DNA from: Ostrinia nubilalis
Lineage: Eukaryota; Arthropoda; Insecta; Lepidoptera; Crambidae
Assembly: GCF_963855985.1 (NCBI RefSeq)
Contig: NC_087108.1
Location: 11,302,001 to 11,366,000 of the forward strand
DNA: 64,000 bases
Direction: 5' to 3'
The translations under genes were made by a program, and so were the position numbers. The notes below the pieces were generated by a model that saw nothing but the letters and a program-made list of their open reading frames with translations, was not told the origin of the DNA and did not search any database. Positions 11,248 to 21,781 of this stretch are shown here, in pieces. How positions within the stretch are numbered: the first letter of the stretch is position 1; every line of letters starts with the position of its first letter.

Positions 11248-12304
11248 CAGAATGTCCCCTAAACAATGGATAACCTTACAACTATTCGATTAGCCTCGAT
11301 CTCTATAATATCAACCAATTTTCACCTTAGTAAAAATATCACAGATTTAAAGATTTTTATTTTTATTTTTAGAAAATTGCCACCTGTGATTAGTTTTTCT
11401 CATGAAATTCAACAAACTAGTTCCAAAACATTTAAAAACAAATTAAAAGATGAAAAGGAAAATTTACTTCGTAATCTCGCATGTGACAATTTTCTAAAAG
11501 TACAAAAAAACTCAAAAATCTTGAAATCCGTGATATTTTTACCTGGTCAAAATTTTATTATTAGAGACCATAGCAGGCCTGGCTCACTCCGCGCGGTACA
11601 TCCGATAATTACCTACAGCGAAGCGCCCCGCCGGCGGGTATTATATCAGTCGAGTGTCACGCGCGCGCCCGTCAGGACGCTGACGCTGGCGTGCGTTGTA
11701 GTACCTAATTCTATGATCGAAGTATTATTTAAAAATGGACATAAAGAGAAAGAAATATTATTGTGCGGCGTTCGGGTGTTTAAATTCGAAAAGAAATCTA
11801 CCGGATTTATCTTTTTTTTCGCTTCCCAAAGATGCTGAAAGGTATGTTGGCCATGTAGGTAATCAATAATTCTTAGGATAGTATAGGAACCTAACCTACC
11901 ATGACTACTGCTCAGAATGCGTTCGTTCGTTTCAGCCAAAAATGACGTCCACTGCTGGACAAAGGCCTCTCCCAAGGTTTTCCATAATCAATGCGTACTT
12001 ACCTACATACGTACCTCATTACAAATAAGTAGATTAATTATTTTTTTACTAGACAGCAACCCTAACAGCGTAAGAAGAGTTCAGAGGCACGCGATAGAAA
12101 GAGACAAAACTTGTAGGTGAATAAAATTGTAGGTACTTAGTGCTGTGCGAGCTGAATTCCACTGTATCGCGTCGTAGCAAGACTCGCATTTATTTAAATC
12201 GTCTTGCGGAGTAATCCTTCTGTACCTGTACTATTACTTATTCTGTGACCATAGTGAGGCTTCTTGATAATTACAATGTTATCCATTGTTATTGGAACAT
12301 CCTG
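11248..12304. mobile_element. TA-flanked MITE just 3' of CYP-a, itself interrupted
   Basis: The ends CAGAATGTCCCCTAAACAAT and (inverted) CAGGATGTTCCAATAACAAT share the inner ATGGATAAC block, with TA outside both. It begins 85 bp after the CYP-a stop codon and is present at the same place behind CYP-b (35625-37601), so it was there before the duplication and could supply 3'-UTR or polyadenylation sequence. In this arm it was hit by the ACCATA-type element at 11574-12247. The open frame at 11266-11838 runs across that junction and is not a gene. Confidence 0.75.
11574..12247. mobile_element. 674-bp element with 7-bp TSD ACCATAG (copy 2)
   Basis: This copy is near-identical to 1459-2142 (CAGGCCTGG start, TTCTGTG end) and is flanked by ACCATAG at 11567-11573 and 12248-12254. 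The empty site survives in the other P450 arm near 35675-35685. Two independent insertions into ACCATA followed by C or G suggest a target preference. Confidence 0.75.
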
Positions 12305-12324
12305 TATATTAACATGTATATGTA

Positions 12325-12766
12325 CAGTCGCGGAATGAAAAGGTTCGTCACCTTAGTGTCGGTTTTCGCTTGCACTAGGTACTGTAAGAGTCAAACCTGC
12401 CAACATTACAGAGCAAGAAACAGTGCTGCTAACATTTAAATAAATATGACGTTTGCTAAGGAATAAGGTTTTGCTTGTTTATTTTGTATGCAATGATACA
12501 AAATGTAGTTTTTTTTTTATAGAAATAATAATGGCAGGTTGAACCAACAAGAAGGTTTTAGTTTATCAATCATAATAATCTTCTTGACAAGATAAATCGT
12601 CAAAAAACTTCGATCTGAATAATTTTGAACTTTACTAAGCAACAGTTAAAGATTATTTTCTCTAACTCGAGATTATTCTGTAACATAGTTTCAAAAGGTA
12701 ATATGTGCTCGCGATTCGTTGAAGGATTCAATTTGAAAACTGACGAACCTTTTCATTCCGTGACTG
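12325..12766 (+). mobile_element. TA-flanked mariner-type element, CAGTCGCGGAATGAAAAGG family (copy 1)
   Basis: Terminal inverted repeats of about 30 bp start CAGTCGCGGAATGAAAAGG and end CATTCCGTGACTG, with TA at 12323-12324 and 12767-12768. The length is 442 bp and there is no transposase. A second copy in opposite orientation is at 40360-40802. Confidence 0.85.
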
Positions 12767-12981
12767 TACATAGGGATGTATGAAAAAATATTTCGCACTG
12801 TGCCGGGCCCGGAACGTGCCGGAACTGTGACAAGTGTGAATCTACCAAACAAAACTTGCTTTAATGTTAGTTAACTTAGTTAGTTAGATATCATTTTTGT
12901 ATTTTCCTATGCCTATAAAGTTTTATTAATACAGTAATTTTGTAATAAACGGTGTTGGTTGTGTAATTACCTACTTCATTG

Positions 12982-13452
12982 GTTTATTTTTTTGTTAATT
13001 GTAAGTAAGTATGCATTTATTGGGCATTAAGGGTTAATTAAATAAAACTATGGACAACCTAGTGGCTAAAAATAAAATTGATTAATGCATATTTATGTTA
13101 TACTAGCGGCCGCCCGCGACTTCGTACGCGTGGATCCCGTTTTACCCCCTTCATCTATCTTACGCGGTTTAGATTTTTTCATACAAATGTTTTTTCCCGC
13201 TAACTCCCGTTCCCGTGGGAATTTTGCAATATCCTGTTGTAACTAAGCTTTGAGTTTACTAAGGTACCTGCATGCCAAATTTCAAGCGTCTAACTTAAGC
13301 AGTTTAGATTTTTCATACAAAAGGATTTTCCCGCTAATTCCCGTGCCCGTGGGAATTCCTAAGTATCCTATAACCTGCCCAGGAGTACCAAGAATAATTG
13401 TACCAAGTTTCGTTAAAATCCGTCAAGTAGTTTTTGTTTCTATAAGGAACAT

Positions 13453-13505
<53 letters not shown>

Positions 13506-13749
13506 AATTTTACTGATTGCATTTTTGGCATCAGTATCGATCACTAATCACCCCCTGATAGTTATTTTGAAAATATATTTCATGTACAGAATTGACCTCT
13601 CTACAGATTTATTATAAGTATATAGAAGATTTATTTTTTTGTTAATTGTAAGTAAGTATGCATTTATTGGGCATTAAGGGTTAATTAAATAAAACTATGG
13701 ACAACCTAGTGGCTAAAAATAAAATTGATTAATGCATATTTATGTTATA
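12982..13749. repeat. Direct repeat (~120 bp) flanking a Helitron
   Basis: The unit running from TTATTTTTTTGTTAATTGTA to GCATATTTATGTTATA occurs at about 12982-13102 and again at about 13630-13749, separated by the Helitron at 13103-13626. The matching place in the other P450 arm (about 34860-34985) has a single copy and no Helitron. Confidence 0.85.
13103..13626 (-). mobile_element. Helitron family A copy with (CAGA)n microsatellite
   Basis: On the minus strand the element begins TCTATATACTTATAATAAAT and ends GCGGGCGGCCGCTAG. Related copies are 16574-32099 (split), 32153-32644 and the fragment 52036-52440. It contains a long (CAGA)n tract at about 13453-13501, which corresponds to the (GTCT)n tracts of the other copies. 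It is flanked on both sides by a roughly 120-bp direct repeat, unusual for a Helitron. Confidence 0.85.
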
Positions 13750-13868
13750 TTATTATGTATTTTAATGTAGGTACCAACTAAGTAGTTAAATGTGTAATAT
13801 TATACCATAGGTACTATAATGATGTTTTTAAAATAAATATACCTATGTCGCAGTCGGATTGTATAATA

Positions 13869-15050
13869 GGGTGTCCCTGTACTGTTGTTGTACCACTGTA
13901 TTTTTATGTGTGCAATAAATATTTTAAATAAATAAAATAATAAATATCTTTTTTTATATTTTCGCTACACAAGACCCCCCAAAAGTTGCGTCATAAGATG
14001 TAGAATTGTAGGTTACCGTAAAATTAATTAAAAAAATATAAAATAATGTCTCAAGGGCTCTACCGGCATTTTTATGTCTCAAAAAATCACTTAATCAGCC
14101 CTTCACTGTTTGTCATCTATTATATTTTTTTCACAATTATTTCATTTTATTTTGTAATAACAGTGGCAGTGGAACCCTAAGATATGATTTGCAGGCAATG
14201 ACAGACTGTTTCCAGTGAGGAATAGGTTTGGTTCGAACTAGCAGAATTTCATATTTTGACTTGTTTTTCTCAAATTTTCTACTTCTTCGGCGAGGCTGTT
14301 GGTATTATTTCTGTTGAGGTTTTATTAGTGTAAGGTATCGCACCGCACTTTTTTGTTATAATATTACATACTTTTAGCATAAATTTAACAAAAAATTAGC
14401 AAATATATGGTATGGTAGTAATATAGGTACTTTTTGATTTTTTTCAGGTAAAAACTACCTAGCCAAAAGTCTTTAAAATATTATATTTAAACAGAATACT
14501 TATTGACATGTTAAATAGTTTTAGCATACTATTAAATATAAATAACATTTATGTACGTTACATACACTTTCTAGCTGAAGTTTTTGTTCTGTACGCAGTT
14601 TTTTATCAATTGTGAACTTCAACGGAAGTAGAAATATATTTTTAGTTATGAAACGCATACATGTTTGTATATCAAATTAAAGACAATTTAATACACTTCT
14701 TTGGCTCGTGTAAAACTTTTAGTAGATTATAAGACATTTTGTAAAAAAATGTGATTTATAAATATACAAAAAAATTACTGAAGCTGTCTTGTCGTTGACA
14801 CAATGGAGCCACATAAAACTCTTGATGATTTTTGAACTCTGATTATAATGCAATTTAGATTTACAGTGTTATCTTGTAGACGACCAAAAGGTAAGTGAAG
14901 TTTGACATTTCATTTTATTAAACCAAACTGACACATCTAACTCCTACAAAAAACTTGACGGCAATTGTCTCTTTATGAAGTGACACACACAAACTGAGTG
15001 TAGGTGAATTATGAGCCGAAACATCTTCCCGCCCCGTTGAAAGTACTCTT
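13869..15050. other. No gene seen; AT-rich
   Basis: This lies outside the inverted P450 arm. The sequence is AT-rich without convincing long open frames, and I recognise no repeat here. Confidence 0.5.
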
Positions 15051-15300
15051 TCAATTCCGAATCTTCTCTTCTGACAGCAGCGGGCAGAGTCGAACCAAGG
15101 GCCGTCGCACAGAACCTCGCAGCGTGCGGACATCAGCGACACGAGCGACTCCATCAGCTCCCGGGAATAATTTAGTGACCCGCCCCAAGCGCCAATTCAA
15201 GGGCGGTATGTTATCCTCTTGGATGAGTACCATGTCTCCAATCATCAGACTTGCATTATCAGTTCTCCATTTCGATCGATGTTGAAGTTCGCTGCTGTGC
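15051..15300 (-). pseudogene. BEL/Pao integrase C-terminal (DUF5641-like) fragment
   Basis: The minus-strand frame contains GDMVLIQEDNIPPLNWRLGR followed by VADVRTLRGSVRRPLVRLCP, the usual C-terminal domain of BEL/Pao polyproteins. It is an isolated fragment and is not the missing part of the nearby BEL element, which has its own LTRs. The open frame continues upstream into LINE-derived sequence (15300-15644), so the apparent 197-codon protein is a chance fusion of two retroelement remnants. Confidence 0.75.
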
Positions 15301-16020
15301 TTTCTAGCAATTAATCTTCCTATTCCAACCGCTCTAGATCCCCCAGGTAGCAGCAGCCTATCTAGGCCGCTACAGGCCTTCTGCAGCGATGTTGGTGATT
15401 GGAGAACTTGAACCCTTTGATCTGCTACGCTTCTGCACTCCTTGAGCACGCGCGTGCTGCGGTTTTTTTCTGCCTCCATGCATCTTCTGCACAGTAGGCT
15501 ATCTGTAACGCCTATATTGTGTAGGTGCTTGTTTAACATACCTGTTATAACACTTAGGACTTTGCGGATGTTGTCCCTCTTTAGTCCGATGAGGCTGCGG
15601 GAGAACTTTTTCGATACATCCGGAACTGCATCTTTTGTTTGCATGCATCCTTAACAATTTTTCCATTCTGTGTGGTGTTATTTTTGTATTTTGGAGCGCA
15701 GCCAGGTCTTGATCTGTGCTTATGGTATCGGCATTATTGCTCCGGACAAAATACTGTCGTGTACGATCCTCTTCTGGCCAGTTCATCTGCTGCGTCGTTG
15801 CCTAAGGAGTTACTGTGCCCTTTGATCCACTTCAGGATTGCAGGGAACGCCATTTGCGTCTGCAATGGCTTGGGAGCGCGTCATGGCTTTGTATTGTCTC
15901 CTCGGATGTCTCTAGCTGCAACCGCCTATGCTGCTCTGGTAATTCCAATGCATTCTGCTTGGAAAATTGTATTGTGTTTATTGATATTCTTAGTAAGTAT
16001 TTATGGACAACAAGCATAAG
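15300..16020 (-). pseudogene. LINE remnant: RNase H and C-terminal Cys motif
   Basis: In broken minus-strand frames I see the downstream Cys-rich motif LLCRRCMEAE and, upstream of it (around 15760-15870), RNase H-like remnants homologous to the better-preserved copy at 47984-49320. Frameshifts and stops are frequent. This is a LINE with an RNase H domain (I/R1/LOA-like group), 5'-truncated and decayed. Confidence 0.65.
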
Positions 16021-16365
16021 TTGTAATAATATGATTTAATTTAAAGTTAAGATCACATACATTACACTAGTCTTTATTTCACCTCAATCCATCCAGGATT
16101 ACCGAAGATAGAGCCTCGAGAAGTTTACGGACCTTTTTAAATTTTCAAAAATTTCCAATATTCGCGCGTGACGTCACAACATGATTTTTCAGCCCCCGCA
16201 CGTTAACCCATTAACCACTTTTTGTCTTTTTCCAAATAAAATAAAATTTTACCCAACTGACAACTGTTGTTAGTTGTCATCGTTCAATCACATTTCAAAA
16301 ATAAAATGTAAGAATGTTGGACGCTGGTGGGTTGATACCTAAACTAGGAAGATTCCTGTGTCTCA
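16020..16365. other. No gene seen
   Basis: Nothing recognisable is present between the LINE remnant and the Helitron 3' end. Confidence 0.4.
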
Positions 16366-16517
16366 GGTTTGTTACTCTTTCACGCAAAAAGTACTCAACG
16401 GATTTTGTTGAAACTGTACAATATTATTGTTTGTAACACAGATTACCATATAGGCTATAATTTATGCCGATCTGTGAGACTGAATTTCACGCGGGTGAAG
16501 CCGCAGACATAAGCTAG
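16365..16517 (+). mobile_element. 5'-truncated Helitron fragment
   Basis: The segment from about TTGTTACTCTTTCACGCAAA to the terminal hairpin and CTAG at 16514-16517 resembles the 3' part of the Helitron family seen at 4012-4203. The 5' end is missing. Confidence 0.65.
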
Positions 16518-16603
16518 TCGTGAAATGAATAGGAAAGTTTAAGGTAGAGATGATAATAATAATGATGATGAAATCTATACTTATAATAAATCTGTAGAGA
16601 GGT

Positions 16604-17096
16604 TGGTTACGCAGATGTACGCAGTTTTATTTTTATTTTTAATTCCCAAATAGTTTTGTCTGCAGGTAGAAAACTGTTTGGTTTCCACATCTCTGTGGTC
16701 ATTCTTGGCGTTTCTGAACGTCAAGCTTTGACACACTTCACCGTAAAAACTTTATCGCAACGCACATCTTCGCAGTCTCGCGAGTGAAAAAACCGCACTT
16801 TTATCTCCCGCAAATCGCATCATAACGCACAACGCATTCGCAGCAAACGCATCTACGCTTTCAAAGCTCAAATTGCTCGTGACCCGAACCCCCTGCAGGG
16901 GAAGTGAAGCCGATCCATCTTCATCCCGGAGTGTCCCGGTGCCTAGCAGTGGTCGAGCTGACGGAAGGGGACCCGAGATTGGCTCAGAGGTTAGTGGGAC
17001 CAACTATTTCTCCTCTGCAGGCAAAATCATTTGGGAAACGTAATTTGGACTTCCGATTAAGATCCCGCCTGGTGTGGCTATTTACACGCCACACCA
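16604..17096 (+). repeat. BEL/Pao 5' LTR
   Basis: 493 bp, starting TGGTTACGCA and ending ACACCA. It is identical to the 3' LTR except for T at 17031 against G at 31408. A primer-binding-site candidate with TGG at 17105 follows shortly after, but I cannot name the tRNA. Confidence 0.95.
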
Positions 17097-17629
17097 TAGT
17101 TTTGTGGTCCTTCAGCTTGGATAGCATCAGTATAATTTTCGCATAATTTTTTCATAGAATTCACGTAATTTTGGTGAACTTTTAGAAAATTCCAAATTTT
17201 GACATCTGTCGGACATCTTTGGAAAATTTTCAAATTAAGATTTTAAAATTTAATTTTATCGCAAATAATTTTCGGGGTTATTGCATTATTGTTACGCATT
17301 ATAATTTCAATAGGTACGGTTAAGGAACCTGAGGTTATTCTGGGTACAATTTTGGACCGAACGTTCGCAATTTCGCATATTCGCAATTCCGCATATTCGT
17401 AAATAATTTTAATATTTTTATTTTTTATTACGCACTTTATAATTCATAAATACTCAGAATGGAGGATTTTCAACGTAAATTGAAGATTCTTCACGCAAAA
17501 AAAGACGCGATATTTCAGAAAGTGAACAGCATTTACGAGCTTTCTTTAAAAGTGACATCATTTGTAGATACTCGGTCAAACGAACACTTCATGATCGAGT
17601 CCGAATCTATTGACGCATTACATTCCAAA

Positions 17630-18329
17630 GGAGAATGAGCAAAATGGTCTATGAGCGGCCAACAACGAAATAGGTATTAAATGAAAGTACTATTACTAAG
17701 GACTAACTTTTACTATGAACGTAACATTGCAGCTCATTAAGAAAAAAAAATACATTAGGTAAAATACTTAGAATAATATATGCAAAAAAATGTGCATACC
17801 CAATGTATAAAATACTTATTAACATTAGTTATGTATTCAAAAGTATTTCGAAACCTCATTATACCGTTTACAAGACTAGCCTATATACTTTAAATGTATT
17901 AATGTATAATAATGTACAGTGTGTCCTGATGACGGCAATAAAATATCCTCGTCTTGATGAATAAAATAAATATAATAAAATAGCCTATGTACCTATATTA
18001 AATGTATTAATGTAGTTATAGCACTGAGTTCTGACGACGTTATCATTATAACTATTTTTGGAGAAGTTTTTGAAAATAAATGTATATGTATTGAAGAAAA
18101 CAAGTCATTTTATATTATTTCCTTATTTTTTAGGACTTAATCTTAGTTATTAATAAGCTAAATCTCAGGCTTACATATCTAAAATAAAAATGTATTTAAT
18201 TCCATTAATAATTACACTACAGATATAAAACTTTTTGAGGGTGATTGTAGGGTGATAGTAAACCAAAAAAACAAAAAATTGTTCCTGGCCGCTGATAGAC
18301 CAAGCGCCATACGATTTTGCCCATTCTCC
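17630..18329. mobile_element. Second Spy-like TIR element, inside BEL gag
   Basis: The 700-bp element starts GGAGAATGAGCAAAATGG and ends with the inverted partner CATTTTGCCCATTCTCC type sequence (GATTTTGCCCATTCTCC). The flanks are AAA at 17627-17629 and TTT at 18330-18332. Removing it leaves AAATTT and the gag reading frame continues without change, so no target bases were duplicated. This is the same integration behaviour as the element at 1224-2713, and both start with GGA. It is AT-rich inside and has no transposase. Confidence 0.75.
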
Positions 18330-18696
18330 TTTGAGGCTATTGTGGACAGCATAAACGAATTTAGTCTGTTAGAAAACGCATCGGCTGTGCCTGATTATAG
18401 CCCAATGATAGCTTTTGAGGACTTATACACTCGCATCAAACGGATGAGGAACAAGATGAGTGCCTCTTCAGCCGCGCCATCGAGGCCGGTTGAAACGCAT
18501 ATGAATATCAAATTACCACCGATTGACATTCCGTCATTTGATGGTAGCATGGAAAAATGGCCGGTTTTCTATGAATCCTTCAAGGCTAATATACATAACT
18601 AGCTGACCCGGCGAACTTTGTTCCGCCTTAATGGCAATAAATAAGCAGACATTTTTTTTAATTTCGAACGGGATAAAATGTATCCTATGAGTAGTA

Positions 18697-18776
18697 TGTT
18701 ATTGGGCGTTCTATCTCACATTCGGTCGGTCGCAGTTGCGACCTCACTCTGTGCGATAGATCGCCCAATAACACGA
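18697..18776. repeat. Sub-terminal branched hairpin, left end of palindrome
   Basis: The arms TGTTATTGGGCG and CGCCCAATAACA pair across about 80 bp, with a second smaller stem GGTCGCA / TGCGACC inside. The mirror copy is at about 27206-27285. Together they give the giant palindrome Y-shaped ends in single-stranded form. Confidence 0.8.
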
Positions 18777-18959
18777 TCGTAAGTAAACCATGCCTGTAGT
18801 AATGCAGAATAGAATATTCCATAAAGACTTGACTTACCTTCACACGGCTACTAGCACAACATCACCTTTTTCCTTGAGTCCACGCACTTTCGATCACATG
18901 ACAAAACAAACCCAATTGGAATTTACAATTCCTTTTTAGAAATCTGTATACATGGGTCA

Positions 18960-19460
18960 GTTTGACGTATGCCCTTATACAGCGGTAGCACCATAGGTAA
19001 ACCTTAAAACCATGCGGATGAGCAGCTTGCCTCGAGAGAACACACAGAATTTACTTTTATGTAATTTTCTGTACCAGCTTGGCTCATGACTCTCCATCCA
19101 ACACGAGTAAAAATGTTATACCAATAGCAGCTTACTGTTAGGTTACATCCATGTATACGAGAACCTCAAATATGAGAATTATAAACCGATTGAGTTACAC
19201 ACTATAATATCTTGAGTGAGAGTCAATAATAATTCATAAGTTCTATAAGATTCGTATTCATGGGCCAATATGACGCATGCCCTTATACAGCGGTAGCACC
19301 ATGGGTAAACCGTTCAACCATGTGGATGAGCCGATTGCCTCGAGAGAACACACAGAATTACAGTATGTATGTATATTCTGTACCAGCTTGGCTCATGTCT
19401 CTCCATCCAACATAGGTAAAATGTTATACCAATGGCAGCTTACTGTTAGGTTACATCCAA
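18960..19460 (+). repeat. Two ~200-bp direct repeats in the palindrome arm
   Basis: Two related blocks, about 18960-19160 and 19258-19460, share CCCTTATACAGCGGTAGCAC, CTCGAGAGAACACACAGAAT and GTACCAGCTTGGCTCATG. Mirror copies lie at about 26520-27020. The second block opens a 92-codon frame (19277-19555, mirrored at 26427-26705) without recognisable domains, which I do not call a gene. Confidence 0.7.
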
Positions 19461-21604
19461 GAATACAAAACCTAAAAGATATTCCTTATGAATTAATTAG
19501 GCTCCCACTATACACTACTAACACTTTCACACAAATTGACACAACTGACTATTGAAGGCGGAATATGCAATTTCAGCACTGTTGCGGTCCAAGTGCATAA
19601 ACTGTAGCGATTTTGATAATTAAAATTAGCGAGCATCGAAAACAAATGAGTATTAAGACAATACTTTAAGTATTTGTAAATTTAAATATGTTAATAGTAC
19701 GTACGAATGCAGGTTATTAATTAATTCTCAGCCATACATTAATAGTTATAGCATATTTATGATTTTTATCTTATAAATTGATAAGATTTTCCAAAAAGGA
19801 ACTCATTAACTTATTAATTCAACAAAATAAAATAATAATATCAACCAAAAAATAATAAGTTTGTCTTTGTATATCTGTCTATGATTCTTTTAACTTGGAC
19901 CAAACATACTTTGGTCTAACTTGAAGTCATAGTCAAAGAATAGTATGCAATCATTCAATATAGTCCATCATAGGTTGACTGGTAGTTCTAAAAAATAAGT
20001 TAAGAATATCAACTAAATAAAATATTAATCATATCTGCCTAATTTCTTATGACTTGGACCAAACGTAACTTCCATGTAACATGAAGTCATAGTCAAGGAG
20101 CTGTATGCAATCTTTTAATTTAATCCATCATAGGTTGACTAGTATACATTTTCATCTCAAAGCTTAGGGTTTATTTAATAAATATAAATACTAATTTATT
20201 TATTTTTATCATGCAATTATTCATCACATATTTTTATCAATACTTTCATCATAATCCATCTTTTTGAGAATAAATAAGTGACGACATGACTTATCTTAAA
20301 CATAAAATGAGAGAAAAAAGCTAGTAATATAATATAAAGTATTGGTTACGTTAAATTAAAAATGATGTGACACATTTTAAAATTTACTTTGGTTTGCCGT
20401 CCCTGCAATGAACCTTGGCTCTTACACTATTATCAGAACGTCGACTAACATACCATTTTTGCTGTGTCAAACTGTAACATAAAGCGCAATGTTGCAATGC
20501 TGTTGTATTGACGTCACATTCTCATAATGCTTGAGCTCTTTGATTGCTATAAATACAAACCATACTGACGTGCTATAAAAATGATTACAAATCCATTTTT
20601 TTATATGATTTTATAGCTTGCACTGTGATGTAAGAATTATGTAAATTGTTAAATTGCATTATTCAACTATAAATCTATTGAAATGGTCCGACATCCGGTT
20701 GCTAAGTTGATGATATTTTAACGAGTAAACAATTATACCATGGCTTTGTCTCTTTATTAATTAGGTAATTATTGTAGTGAGGGATAAAAACCTGTTTTTT
20801 ATTCCCACATACCAACAACTATCAAACAAAAGTTATAAGGCAAAGAAGTCAAACCTAAGATGTAGATAGATATTTTATATACTCTTTATTGCACACCAAA
20901 AAAGTTGTTACGGTGTCGTATCGTTAAAAAGCGATCTCTTCCAACCAACCTTCAGAACATTACTACTACAGTACTAAAACATATTATATTGATTGACCAA
21001 TAATTACGTAGGTAAAGTTTATTAACTATGTACTTCATTATTATGATCAATCGAATGAATTATGAGAACAAACCAAAACATTGTAAAACTAACTTTCGGA
21101 AGCGTAATAATTGCAATCAGGCTGAGTTGCACCATTTTATTTAAACTTTAAAAATCGTCAAAAATCTGTCTCAAACTCCTGGTGTGGACAAACTGGTCAT
21201 TGTCATAGTTAAGGTCATAGGTAAATTGGTGCAAATCAACCTTAGTCTTATATTTTATATTAAGTAAATCAAGATAATTATCATGTTATCATTTCAAGTT
21301 TAATTTAAAACTAATAACGTCAAATATTTTGAAATGTTAAATATACCCACAAAATCATGCAATATTTACTATGTTTTAGTTTAAATCAAATCGTGATTTT
21401 GTAATTATATTTAATTTGTCTTCACGGTAGTATATTTTCATACAGGAATTCGCGTCATCGCCCCAGTTTTCGTAAATACCTGAGTGTGCATAAGCATTAG
21501 GCCCGGCGTGAACGCAATGCGCAAGCTGTATAAATCGACTGCAGAAAGTGATAATATTTTTTCAATAAATTTCGAATATTATGTTACATAAAAATATATG
21601 TTCA

Positions 21605-21705
21605 TGACACAAATATTTTGTATTGAGCGGGAATCGAACATGCAACCTCTGTTATAGCGTACCGAACTACCGGTACGCCACTACTCCATAGGAGCATTGT
21701 TTTCT
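21605..21705 (-). mobile_element. tRNA-derived SINE, left palindrome arm
   Basis: On the minus strand a pol III A-box-like TGGAGTAGTGG is followed by the B box TGTTCGATTCCC, then ACAAAATATTTGTG, the same layout as the SINE at 52950-53215. The mirror copy on the plus strand is at about 24280-24385. Because the SINE is in both arms, it was present before the arms were copied. Confidence 0.7.
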
Positions 21706-21781
21706 CGGTACGTAACGTTTGCGATGGGCCTAACCTTATTGCTGAATTATCAATATTTTCCCTTTAAATTTGGGGGCTCGC

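Larger units (their letters stand above)
5015..13868 (+). repeat. Left arm of a large inverted duplication carrying CYP-a
   Basis: From about 5015 to 13868 this arm matches the reverse complement of 33713-45240. Matching landmarks on both sides are the CYP upstream flank, exon 1, intron segments (around 6700-7300, 7440-7740 and 9400-9800), exon 2, the downstream TA-flanked MITE and the unique tail up to the GTCGGATTGTATAAT sequence at about 13854-13868. Arm lengths differ because each arm gained its own transposons. The two arms are in inverted orientation and are separated by about 20 kb of mostly mobile DNA. Confidence 0.85.

Noticed and set aside
11266..11838. 190-codon plus-strand frame behind CYP-a
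   Set aside because: It crosses the junction between a MITE and a later inserted element, so it cannot be one ancestral protein.
13453..13501. CRISPR-like array
   Set aside because: It is a plain tetranucleotide (CAGA) microsatellite without spacers, inside a Helitron.
15051..15644. 197-codon minus-strand protein as a novel gene
   Set aside because: It is a chance fusion of a LINE C-terminal remnant and a BEL/Pao DUF5641 fragment.
19277..19555. 92-codon frame present twice (mirror at 26427-26705) as a conserved small gene
   Set aside because: Both copies exist because of the palindrome, and the frame lies in a ~200-bp repeat whose neighbouring copy is not open. No domain is seen.
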